DNA from: Sipunculus nudus
Lineage: Eukaryota > Annelida > Sipuncula > Golfingiida > Sipunculidae
NCBI GenBank assembly: GCA_026874595.1
Contig: CM049306.1
Coordinates: 61,944,019 to 62,008,018, forward strand
DNA length: 64,000 nt
Reading direction: 5' to 3'
The position numbers and the translations under genes are program-made. The notes under the pieces were generated by a model, which ran no database searches, was not told the origin of the DNA, and worked only from the letters and a program-made list of their open reading frames with translations. How positions within the stretch are numbered: position 1 is the first letter of the stretch; every line of letters begins with the position of its first letter. Of this stretch, positions 1 through 11,500 are shown piece by piece.

Positions 1-879
1 TGATGATTAAAATAATACTGAAGAATATATTCATGAATGCATTCATGAATACATTTTGAAAGTATTTGCACTGGTATTCATATACTTTCATTTTTACCTG
101 AATCTCCATTCTTTATGCAAGAAATTTTATAATGGAGTACATATTCATATTCGTATTTAAATACAATTGCAAAGTATTCACACCATGTCTGGTATTTATA
201 TAGTTTTCATCAAACAATGATGTTGAGAATCCAGAATATACAAAATTCACACATTTAAATAATGATCATAAGTACCTGATTTTATGGCTTTAGTTTATAT
301 TAAAAAAAAAAATGTAATATATTCATTTTGGACTAATTTCACATCAATGTACACACTAGGCACAGTAGTAATCTAGATTAATATTACCAACTGCATCTTT
401 GTCGATCATTAATTTCCTTCATATGATCCCTAATGATTAGTAATGAATAATATGATTTACTTTTTTATCATTAAAATTGGACTGAAAAATACTGCATGGT
501 GTTATTTGGAATATGTGACATTCTATCCATCGATACAAGATTCTTACATCATCAGTAACTGCAAGTTAATTTCCTGTTATTATAAACTAACAAATTCCTT
601 TTCTATTTTTCTTTAATTTGTTATTAAAATCCAATAAAAATTATTAATTTATTAATTTATTGTTTATTGTTATGTTGTTGGTTAAAACTACTAGATGAGT
701 TGGGTTGGACACCTGGATCAACTGTGGCTGGCCATAAGCTGCCTGGCTGCCCCAGTGAATGCCTCGCCTTTAGCATGCATAATCTGCTGAAAGTTCAACA
801 AGGTCAACATACAGGTGACTCATGAGGGGCTTGAGAGAGCCAAAGTCTGACATGGTCTCATAAAAATATTAATAAAAGC
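1..879. other. AT-rich flank, nothing recognised
   Basis: AT-rich sequence downstream of the KDM3 gene with many short A and T runs. No supported open frame, RNA gene or clear repeat boundary was seen. Confidence 0.6.
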
Positions 880-2213
880 TAAATTTTGGGCCAATTTCTT
901 TAAGCTTTCTAAATTAAAAAGCTGAAATCCTTATGTGTGCATGATATGAAAATTATATCAACAGTGCTCACAGGAAACAAACGTGCCATGGTCAAAGTTG
1001 GGCAAAATTTAAGGTACTAATTTTATATTTATACTAATAACTTACAAAATTTGAAAAATTCAGAACTAATTTTGGGTATTCAATTGAATCTTGATTAAAT
1101 AATGTTACATCCCTGACAAAAAATCTCTAGCTTCAGCAATTCCCTTGTTAAGGGAGTAAATATATATTTTTTACAAAGTGCATTATGTTTGGGCCCATAA
1201 CTTAAAACAATTACGCAATACTGACATCATTTCTGGCATGTGCATAGAGAATGTATAGAAAAATATATATATTATATATGATTAAAGTCAGACCAGTGGT
1301 TTTGATATTAGGCAGTCTTGAAGTGCAACAATGGGTTTTAAATGCAAAAATGAAGTTTTTCATTAATATCTCAAAGGTATTAAGTCCTAGTGACCAAATT
1401 CTTGGCATGGTAGGGAATTTTGGAGACATCTTATTGTATGCCAAATTTTAGGAACTGAGAGCTGAAGCTGGGGAGCTAAGCTCTTGCAAACTGCATAACA
1501 CTACCTTGATGTAAACAATGTTACATGGTGCTTGAAAACTTGAATAAAATCTACAGTTTTTGATCAACTGGTTTCAAATTTTTGGTGTTAACACACAAAA
1601 TGCTAACATAAACATGCTGTGAAAATTAAATCCACAGTACTTACAGGAAAAAAACGTGCCATGGTCAAAGTTGGGCAAAATTTAAGGTACCAATTTTTTA
1701 TTTTTGTTAATATCTTAAAAAATTTACAAGATTTTGATCTAATTTTGGTTATACAATTTAATTTTGATTAATTTAAGTTATATTACTGGAAAAAAAAGTC
1801 CATAGCATGTTTTGTGTTAAGTGATTAAATATCTTTCCTGATTTTTTACAAAATGCATTGTTTGGGCCCATAACTTTTTTAAATTATATAATACAGACAA
1901 AATTTCTGGCATGTACATAGGAACTATATAGAGGAATACTTATGGTAAATATGAGGAAAAACAGATGAGTGGTTTTGATATTAGGCAGTCTTGAGGTTTT
2001 TCCTTAATTTCTCAAAGGAACGAAGTCGCAAAGACCCAGTTTTCGGCTTGGTAGGAGATCTTGGGGACATCTAACATTATGCTGAATTTTGGATTCCTAG
2101 GTCTTACGGTTTCAAAACGTGGCACATCTACGGACGGACGGACGGACAGACGGACGGACGACGGACAATGGACCACGACTATAGCTCAGATGACTTATAG
2201 TCAGCTGAGCTAA
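880..2213 (+). repeat. Interspersed element family A, internally duplicated partial copy
   Basis: Two consecutive, diverged internal segments carry the same landmark GTGCCATGGTCAAAGTTGGG, near 983 and 1656. The second runs into the full right end: ACATCTAACATTATGC, GGTTTCAAAACGTG, a GGAC minisatellite, then a hairpin at 2183-2211 (AGCTCAGATGACT, loop TAT, AGTCAGCTGAGCT; one mismatch) and CTAA. No left end is visible, so this is a 5'-truncated copy. Confidence 0.75.
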
Positions 2214-2216
2214 AAA

Positions 2217-4190
2217 CAAGGGACCCATGGGTCACGTCGCTCAGCTGAATTTTGGAAAGTATTAGTAACTGCAAAATATTTTTATTTCTTATGTTTTTTC
2301 CATGTATATTACCATTTGAAAAGCTAAGAGAAAATAGCCCAGCTTAATTGAAATTCGGTAAATTATAGAATAATGGACATGAGCTAAAGCATATGGACTG
2401 TGTAATAAATGAAACCTTTGGCCTGAAACCATTTAGTGATGCATCAAAGGAAAAAATGGGCCTACAGTAAGTGTCATATAAAAATTCCATTTCATAAACA
2501 ATTAATGTGTGAAGGTAATTAGGTTTTCAAAAGTTAAATAAATGGCCATATGAGTTAAATATTAATCCCACAAAGTTTGACCAATATTCCTAATTTTAAA
2601 AACTAGGTTTAACAGTGTTATTCACACCTAGGCCCTGCCAACTTTAAGAGATATGAATGAAATGCTACTAAGTATTTATATCTTCTTAAATCTTGTCAGT
2701 TAGCACTTACATTAGGTCCTAATATTTTACCATTTGAATATTAAGATTAAATTCCTGAACATTTTTTTCTTTAAAAAAAAATCAAAATTGTCCAAGTCCC
2801 TACAAAAAGAATTTTTAACATTAAAATTATAAGCTTTGTCTTGTATATTAGTCCTGTGTATCGAAGCAGTGGGTCAGGGAAGGGTCTCTGTTGTTACCGT
2901 TCATCGCTGAAAAAAAAATGTGAAATTATAAGATTCATCTTGTATAGAGTACAGGTCTGTCAACAGAATGGGGTGGGGGGGGGGGGGGGGGGAGAGAGAA
3001 AGGCTCCCTGTGGTATTTATGTTGGCAGCCTGATCAAGCTCAACAAGAGAAAGGGCTTTATGGGATTACATAACAGCCTGGGGAGCATAGAGAGTTACAC
3101 TGAATGACCTACAGTGACCTCAGTGGACTGCTTGACAACCTAAGGGAACACAACAAGAGCCTCCAAACAAATTCAATAACTAGCCTAATTTTGCAGCTTA
3201 TGTGTACATGCTTGATTAAATGATGTTATATTCCTGAAAAAATTCTCAGCCATTCTTATGATAAGTGAGTAAATATATATCCTGATTTTTTACAAGGTGC
3301 ATTATATTTGGTCCTATAACTTCAACAAATTATGCAATACTGACCTAAATTTTGGTATGTACATAGGAAATGTATGGAAGAATATGAATATTTACAATTA
3401 CATCTAACATTATGCCAATTTTTGGATTACCAGGTAAACAAAAGTAGGGTCATGATGCTAGAAAATACAAATACATTAAGGCTTCTAAAAAACTTCAACA
3501 GCTAGACTTTTTTTTAAGCTTATACTTTCAAATTCAAAATTCATCAGATTAAATCCATATGTAAACTGGCTGTGAAAATTAAATCAAATTTACTTATAAG
3601 AAATAAATGTGCCATGGTCAAATTTAGGCAAAATTTAAGGTACAAATTTTTTATTTTCGCTAATATTTTAAAAAAATTAACAGATTTTGGTCTAATTTTG
3701 GGTATACAATTTAATTTTGATTAATTAAAGATATATTACTGGAAAAAAAGTCCATAGCTTTAAAATGTTTTGTGTTAAGTGATAAAATATCTTTCCTGAT
3801 TTTTTACAAAATGCATTATGTTTAAGCCCATAACATTTTTTAAATCATATAATACAGACCTAATATCTGGCATGGACATAGAAACTATATAGAGGAATAT
3901 TTATGAGGAAAAACAGGCGAGTGGTTTCGTAGTTAGGCTGTCCTGAAATGTGAAAATAGGTTTTTGATAAAAAAATTGAGGTTTTTCCTTAATTTCTCAA
4001 AGGAATGAAGTCGCAAAGACCCCGTTTTCGGCTTGGTAGGAGATCTTGGGGACATCTAACATTATGCCGAATTTTGGATTCCTAGGTCTTACGGTTTCAA
4101 AACGTGCCACATCTACGGACGGACAGACGGACGGACGACGGAAAATGGACCACGACTATAGCTCAGATGACTTATAGTCAGCTGAGCTAA
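2217..4190 (+). repeat. Interspersed element family A, apparently full length
   Basis: The left end is CAAGGGACCCATGGGTCACG with the 12-bp perfect palindrome GACCCATGGGTC, then GCTCAGCTGAA. The right end is the hairpin at 4160-4188 followed by CTAA. Inside are an 18-base G run (2975-2992), the GTGCCATGGTCAAA landmark near 3609, and the GGAC minisatellite near 4117. About 1.97 kb with no credible open frame, so non-autonomous. It abuts the previous copy head to tail with only AAA between. Confidence 0.8.
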
Positions 4191-4403
4191 AAAACCAAAA
4201 AACAAAGTGACTTAAAAAGGGTGATTTGGCAGGCCTGCACTCATGTGAACATCCGATTAGGCGTAAAAATTAAGCCAAGCAGCTGCCAAAGATCAATGGG
4301 CATACAGCATTTACTGCAAAATACAGAATGCCATTCCAGAGAAGACTTTTGAAGAAATAGCAGTAAAAACCAAACAGCATAAGGTCACAACCTAATTTTT
4401 AAA

Positions 4404-6817
4404 CAAGTGACCCATGGGTCATGACGCTCAGCTGCCAAGCATGACCTGCGACATCATGGGCTGAGATTCACAACTTCCAGTCAAATTTTGAAGAACCAAT
4501 TTGCCAATTTGTTGAAATTTTCTACGACAACAGAAATATATATCACTTATGTCTGGTTAAAACACAGAGAATTGATGGTCTGAGGAAAATGTATGATTGT
4601 TAAGGTATCCAGAACTATTCCCATAGCTTACTTGATACCTGTCAGTCTCAAAAGGAACACCACAAAGGGCAAATATAAGATCAAAATATATAGCAAAAAA
4701 TCAAGGAAATCCATGCATGAACTATTGAGAAACAAGTGCTTCTGTATGAATTTTTATTCAATACAAGCCAACTGTACTGCACTTTCATATATGATGATAA
4801 TATTTATTAAGAAATATTTGACCCAATCCTTTGCAAGATTACATTAATATACGTCCGACTGCCTTCACTTTAACAGTTCTTGAGATAATATGATCAAAAG
4901 GAATTTAAAGATGGTTGCCTGGTGGCCATTTTGGACTTCTGACAGGTCTGAAATCAGACAACAACCATTCTCTAAATCGGACCAAAAATTGAAGGAAAAT
5001 TACTGAAACTGCACTGAAAAAGGATTTCTGAGGTGGCTAACTGGCAGACATAATGGATTTCTGACAAGTCTGAAATTTGATATCACACATCCTCCAATAA
5101 GAGACCAAACTTGGGGCAAATTCTCCAAATGATGTTACAGTAATGAATGTCCAACACAATTCAAAAGGCATGTTCAGGCGCTCATATCAGATTTACAGAT
5201 ATGCAAATGTAAAAGTGTAGGTCCAATATTTTTTATAATCACTCTGCTTTTCAATGGGGTCAGCAGGGTTGGTAAACTGCAAACCTGAAAGAAAAGAAAT
5301 GCAGAAAGCATGACTAAGTGTCTTGTAATAAAATAAAGCCATCCTAAATCAAGTACACATCCACATATTATGAGAACAAACACTTGCTTTTATATGTGGT
5401 GATTTATATAAAAATATTCAGATATCTAGGAAACTAAGTTCATTGCTATGATTCCATAAAATAATCTGCAAAATGTTCCCATCATCTTAAAATTCAGTAG
5501 CTAAACCTTAATACTATACTCTCATAGTGTTAATTCCTGGCTGAAGTATTCCAACAAGTGTTTTGTTATGCAGTAACGAGGTACTTATCACTCAGCCTTA
5601 TCACTTAATAGCCTGATACAAAAGGGAGTCATATGTCACCAGTGTCACTCACAATTACAGCCACACGGTGAGATGTACCAGCTGGAGTGCAAGCTTATAT
5701 ATACAAGAAAAATAAAGATGGTCTACAAAATAAGTTGACCTGACCTATGACCTTGGCCTTTTGCCCACATATCAACTGGATTCTATCTAAATGATGGGTA
5801 ACTACTAACCAATTACATCTGGCCGGGTGTAATTACTTAGCAACCAATGAGTGAATAACTTAGACCTCCAACCTTTAACCTCCTGACCTCAAAATCAATT
5901 AGTTATTTCTTCATGCAAAAAGACCCAAAAATATGAAGTTTGAATCACATTGAGTGATGCATAGATGTGGCATATGTGAAAGACTGAAGGTTTGGGTTGA
6001 ACAGTTTCACTTGAAATATGTTCAAAAGCATTTAGAACAATATTGTGACCATTACTTTTGACCTTTTGAACTCAACTTCAATAGGCTTCTTCCCTTATTG
6101 GTAGGTAAGCCATATATGACAGATGGAAAGTATAGATTGAAAAGTTTGCCTGAAAATGACTCCACGCAAAAAGAGGGTGCTGTGAATTTGACCTTTGACC
6201 TCAAAATCAACAGGTCTTTTTCCCTGTTGGCAGAGAAGCGATATCAGTGCTGAAAGGTTCGGAATGAAAGGTCTAGCTTGAAATGTGTCCACAACCTTTT
6301 CAAAGAAGTGGATCCTGTGACCCTGACCTTTGACCTTGTGACCTCAACATCTATAGGATTCTTCTCCCACTTAGTAGGTGAGCTATATGTGAAAAATCAA
6401 AGAATTGGGATGAAAGGTTTGGCTTAAAATGCATCCACAGGCTTTTCAAAAAAGTTGGTTCTGTGACCTTGACCTTTGACCTTGTGACCTCAAAATAATT
6501 ATGGTTCTTCCCCTGTTGGTAGGTGAGCTGTATGTGAAAGATGGAAGGTTTCGGATGAAAATTTTGGCTAAAAGAATTATTTCTGGGGGGTGCAAACACA
6601 CCCCATAACTTGGAGAATATAGGTCGCAGTGACCTAATTTCAGGTTTACAAGGAGATCTTTTTAGAACCTCTAAGACTGCATAGGGTTCATGGCCCTGGC
6701 TCCTACGGTTACGATTTGTGCCCTGCTAACTGACAGACGGCCGGACGGACAGACGTAAGGACGACGGACAAAGACCCATCGCTATAGCCCAGCATGACTG
6801 AAAGTCAGCTGAGCTAA
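4404..6817 (+). repeat. Interspersed element subtype B, with internal nuclear-receptor-like half-site repeats
   Basis: The left end is CAAGTGACCCATGGGTCATG, then ACGCTCAGCTG. The right end has the same AGTCAGCTGAGCTAA terminus as family A. The interior differs: it carries imperfect tandem repeats at about 5740-6600, and then the block TTTCAGGTTTACAAGGAGAT and GATTTGTGCCCTG before the minisatellite. No coding capacity seen. It could be two adjacent elements rather than one. Confidence 0.65.
5860..6600 (+). repeat. Imperfect tandem repeat, unit about 135-146 bp, carrying TGACCTTTGACCT
   Basis: Successive units contain TGACCTTTGACCT, then (C)AAAAT, TAGG, TTCTTCCC, TGGTAGGTGAGC, and a TGAAAGGTTTGGCTTGAAA-type block. 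The perfect direct repeat TGACCT-T-TGACCT (reverse complement AGGTCA-A-AGGTCA) occurs at 6189-6201, 6324-6336 and 6470-6482, spaced 135 and 146 bp. Confidence 0.85.
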
Positions 6818-7962
6818 AAAATAAGACTTTATGGATATTTATGGACCATTTCTATGGACTTGCTAAACGTCAAAGAAATCCAGAATTTCAAGAGACATTT
6901 TAGCCAACAAAGCCATGTTAAAAAGATGGAAAAGTATGACCTATAAAATGGCACCAAAGTCTGGCATAACAGAAAATACTCAAAATACTTATTCCAAAAC
7001 AAACCATGAACAATTCTTGTGCGAATTTATGAATATAGTCATGGCCACTCTTGGTCCCCACATCCAGCCACTTGATAATGCTCTGGAGCATAACATATCT
7101 TTGTATATGCAAAACTACAAAATTCTGTCAGTAGTTATTTTAAAGGCATCCTATGCACACTTGAGAGGGAAATAAATCACACAGCCATGGAAAAAAGGGA
7201 GAGGTGGCACAACCAGTCTTCTGTGAGATTTATGATCCCATCTAATTTCAAGACAATTCACAACCGTTTTCTCAAGAAGAGCGATTATCACCAGATTTGG
7301 GGTGATTTATGGTTAAGATCAATTACAGTACAGGTCAATATAAATATGCTTCATCCTCTAATGCTCATCTATGCTGAAACCACATTTGATGGAAACAAAA
7401 AAGACTATTGATAATTCTGCCTGCTCAGATAAAAAGAAACCATAGTAAACCAAGCTTTGGGTCTGGATATAAAGTTGTCACACTTTCACACCAAATCATC
7501 TCTCAAGGTAGAAAACATGTACACCAGAAATCAAGTTTGTAACGGATTTATTCCAAATGTGTCATATCTAATAAAATCCTACAGTTAAATGTCACCATAA
7601 TGCCTCTGAACCATTTACATATATCCAATATAAAAATAATCTTCTTACTATATATACAGTGAGACTGTAAAACAGAGACTTATTTATAAATTTTAGAACA
7701 ACAGTTCTCTGTCACATGTAGAAACCTGACCATCAAAATGAAAATGATCAAAAATGATTCCAAACCATGAGTTTCACAAAAGTAAACTGATTGGACAATG
7801 GAGCTAATGACAGTGACTGAAGACAACTATTTACAGTGAATTCATCTTGTATGCTGCCTGTTATAAGGCAAGCACGCTCCTCCCCAACATCGTCACAAGC
7901 ACTGGGACACCCGCACAACAAGTAAACACCTGATTTAATTTTGACATTATAATTACTATAAC

Positions 7963-7996
<34 letters not shown>

Positions 7997-8252
7997 TTAA
8001 TATTTTAATTAGAATAATCTGAATTAGAATTACATACAGAGGCAAGGTTTAAGGATTTGTACAACAATGTCACAATACAACTTAATACATATTTAGTCTT
8101 AATATGTGCTGCGAAACAATAAAAAAGCACAATATTTCATGTTTTTTTTTTAAATTATGGGATGGGCATGGTCACTGCAGCCCAGCCCGCATGGCCAGCA
8201 TTACTCATCCCACATATCACAAGTCACCCGCAGAAAGCACAACGCAGGAAAG
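6818..8252. other. Gene 3' flank or distal 3' UTR, no gene recognised
   Basis: AT-rich sequence between the last interspersed element and the end of KDM3. It contains an (AAT)n microsatellite and a possible distal poly(A) signal at 7547-7552. Short open frames at 6915-7411 have no recognisable protein features. Confidence 0.5.
7962..7996. repeat. (AAT)n microsatellite
   Basis: About a dozen uninterrupted AAT units, then an imperfect continuation. Likely polymorphic in length. Confidence 0.95.
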
Positions 8253-8457
8253 TTTATTTAATAATACAGTGCTGTCCATTAAGCTTTAGCAGAGGCTGTC
8301 AACCCCCGCCAGCTGGCCAAACCAGCAGTTCTTTTTTATCACACTGGCATCATCACAGCAGCACTTAATTTACAGCTTCTGTAAAACTGAAGCCTGTCAG
8401 TTGCTGGTCATCTGCACGCCAGCATCAGTACATATGCTCCAGCAGCGGTACAGCATG
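8253..8457 (-). other. Likely 3' UTR start of KDM3 with candidate poly(A) signal
   Basis: The sequence below the stop codon is not visibly a repeat. An AATAAA on the minus strand lies at 8253-8258, about 200 nt after the stop. A second AATAAA is at 7547-7552 and would give a UTR of about 900 nt. Which is used cannot be decided from sequence. Confidence 0.4.
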
Positions 8458-8526
8458 TCATAAGGGTTCATGTGCACTAAGCATGGCTACTGCATCCTTG
8501 ACAGCATGGTATATAATGTTTTTCAC
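8458..8526 (-). CDS. KDM3B: KDM3 exon 21: C-terminus and stop
   Basis: The last coding exon: 69 nt, 22 residues and a TGA stop, reading [20 protein letters not shown] and then PL. The [13 protein letters not shown] motif closes all KDM3 proteins. The acceptor is CATCTCTCTTTGCAG. It is too short to stand out as an open frame and was found by joining from exon 20. Confidence 0.95.
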   Translation of the reverse strand: MKNIIYHAVKDAVAMLSAHEPL

Positions 8527-11500
8527 CTGCAAAGAGAGATGATAATAATTAAGCTGAGAAATATAACCCACTGGTACATCATTAACCATCACAAGTAAAT
8601 ATATCATGTACCATCATAATTACATATGTGGTGATCATGTGACAAAAAGTGGTTGTAAACCTGCAGATGTTCTAGGCCCAGAACGCAGGTGTCAGACTAC
8701 TGACAAAGACCCTGTGATACAGTTCAAAACTACAAGCAAGTCCCCAAGTTAAGTTTTTCTATACTCAGTTCCAACACCCCTGTCCACTTAATTTTTGCGA
8801 TATTTCTTTCAAATATATAGTTTGCCACTACAAATAAGCTTTTATAAACGTATGAGGAGATTTTGGATGATTTAAATAAGCATGTAATAAATATTTAACT
8901 TTGCAGCGCAATAATTAATCATATGGAATCCATACATGGGCGAGTATTATTTAGCTGTTACTGTTAGATAATCACCACATTTGCCTCTGGGGTAAAATAC
9001 AGGTAAGCTTTAGTGCATTACATAAAGATAATCACGAAATATAAGGTGGACAGGGGTGGTGGAATGGAATCTCAAGGGACAGATTTTAACATACAAAGTT
9101 GGCACACAGACAGTTAATAGGCTCTTTTCAGTCAATGCCATAAGAAGTCTTATAAATAGATTTCAACATGATTATCTGATCCTTTAGTACACAGATAAAC
9201 TAAGAAAAAAAAAGCAATGCTTCTTAATCAAACAAATAATTTGGCCATATATTGAAATACATTAAGAATGGAATTTTTGTCAGTTTTACCATAACCACCC
9301 ATGTGCAGCTCTAAATCTTGCCTTCCAAGGTATAACATTACAATTTGTCACCTTGACTCACCTGTAATTTATCTTCATGGTTTGAGTGAGTGTCTGTCAG
9401 GTGTCTGAACTCCTGTGTCATCTTGAAACAATGATTCAAATGTTCCGGTGACACAAAGTCCTCAGCCACCTTTATACAGCTATGTAGGTTGCGGACCTGC
9501 AACAAACCAGTACATATCATGAATATACACAAACAGGACAAAACTTGGTATCTATGCTCATGATGTTAATCAGCTAAAAACATTTTACCTCTCAGAAAAC
9601 AATCTCCTTCAAAAGAATGTCTTTTATAATGTCAATTAATTTAAGCAAACAGTGACTATATCTAAATGAATTCAGTTAACTTTTTTGCTGAAGCTAGTTC
9701 TCAGTAAGTACACCTGGGAGCTATAACTTGCATGTTTTCAGTCTCACTCTGTACATAAAATTCAACTGTTGCCTGCTCATTGTGATCATTTGTGAAAGAA
9801 AATTATATAGCACTGACAGCACAGTTAAAGTGCAGCTACTGGATGGAAAGTGGATGGAAAGGGGAAGTGCAAAATATTTGACAATGTCACATTTTCTGGT
9901 CTACAGCTGAGGGCATTTTAATAATTACCTGATGTGGAGCGCCTGCAGGGATGAAAACAGCATCACCCAGACACTGGACGATGGAGTAGCCCACGACACC
10001 ATACTCCTTCTGTAAGCGGTCTCTCAGGCATTCATCCAGGTACCAGCTCTGGTCGTGTATAGGGTCATGGTGGGGCTCAATCTCCTCACCAGTCTCCTTG
10101 GCCACCTGCAGCAAAACAACAAATATGATAAAAGAGTTTCAATTAAACAGCTCATGATCTCTATATTACATTATATCTTTGAAAACTTTTATCAAATAAA
10201 TCCATGTATTGGTTTCAAATCTGTCAACAGCATATTATATTCCTCATATTTTCAACTGCCATGGATGGTTCTCAAGGTCAGTTTATCAAGACTGTAATTA
10301 TAAGCAAGGGGACAATCTTTACCTGTTCTTGTCTCCTGTGTAAAGGTTATAATCTAAACCTTGTTTACAACACTGACATGAGGGCAATTTTACAGCAGTT
10401 ACATCAGCACTGCAAATATATTTAGTGATTATGCTGAGATATTATGGGTAAGTTTAAAATGTTAAAACAAAATAACTGACCCAAATATAACCATATATAT
10501 TCCAGCCCACTGATGTTTACCAGAGATAATGCTAAATGACACTGTTGACCTGAACTAGGTCCCCCCCCCCCCCCACCCAGTCCACTATATGGATACAATG
10601 TCAATGACAGCTACCTTATTGAGCAGGTCCCTGATTTTATCAGCATCCTTGGCATCAAAGATATGCCACAGAGCTCCCGGCCTTTCCTTGGCTTCCTGGA
10701 CACGCTGCTTTGTGAACTCATCACAACCTGCTTTCTCGATAGCATCTACTGCAGCTACAAACATACAAATGAGACAAAATTTAAATATCTTCTTTAATGA
10801 TAGCAGTAAGTTAGTCTTGTTTCCAAACAAATAATGTTGAAGACAAAATGCAGTTTAGCCTTGATACTGCTTGTTGTACAAGAAGGTTTTATTCTTCTAC
10901 AGAAAACATACAAATGTGAATAATTAAACAACTTTTATATGTGCCGGTGATTGTTTTGGCCAATGGAAGAAAATGATACAGACAGTTTGAAAAATATTAC
11001 TATTTCTACACTGGTCAACCATCTTAAAAAATATCACTGTTTCTACACTAATCCATACCTCAGTACCAGCAAGCCATCATAGAGAAATGTCAACAAGCCT
11101 ACTTTGTCTAATGCTAATGTTTACAATTTTCAAACATTTTGATACTACTCCAAAGCTTGGTAATTAATATAAGATAATTCATATGTAACACAGCGTGTTA
11201 GATGTATTAAAGCAAAAGACCCCAAATAATTCTTTACAGCAGACAGGAGAGAGTAAAGGTCCTCTCACCTTCATGATGATCATACTCGTCATCCCTTGGT
11301 ATTCCCACATAAACCATAACGTTCACAGCATCTGACACATCTAGATGAAGATTTGTGGTCCCTTCCTTCGGATACAGAGCTGAGCCGTAGGCATTGTACA
11401 TTTTGGGCCCCAAGTCTGGTTTAACAAAGAACTCTGGTAATCTGGACGCTAGGTTAAAGACCCCATTACGGTGCGTGTATTCCGGCATCGGCAGCCCTTG

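Larger units (their letters stand above)
8527..11268 (-). other. Introns between exons 17 and 21
   Basis: Introns of 835, 432, 509 and 514 nt at 8527-9361, 9497-9928, 10106-10614 and 10755-11268. They are AT-rich with no recognised repeat family apart from a 14-base C run at 10561-10574. Nothing else was seen. Confidence 0.6.

Noticed and set aside
1251-1451. Short frames repeated in family A copies (for example near 1211-1451 and 27729-27932)
   Set aside because: They recur because the DNA repeat recurs. Frames are not kept open between copies and have no domain features.
2183-4190. Firm Helitron assignment for family A
   Set aside because: The hairpin plus CTAA fits, but no 5' TC, A/T insertion site or Rep/helicase coding was seen, so the class is left open.
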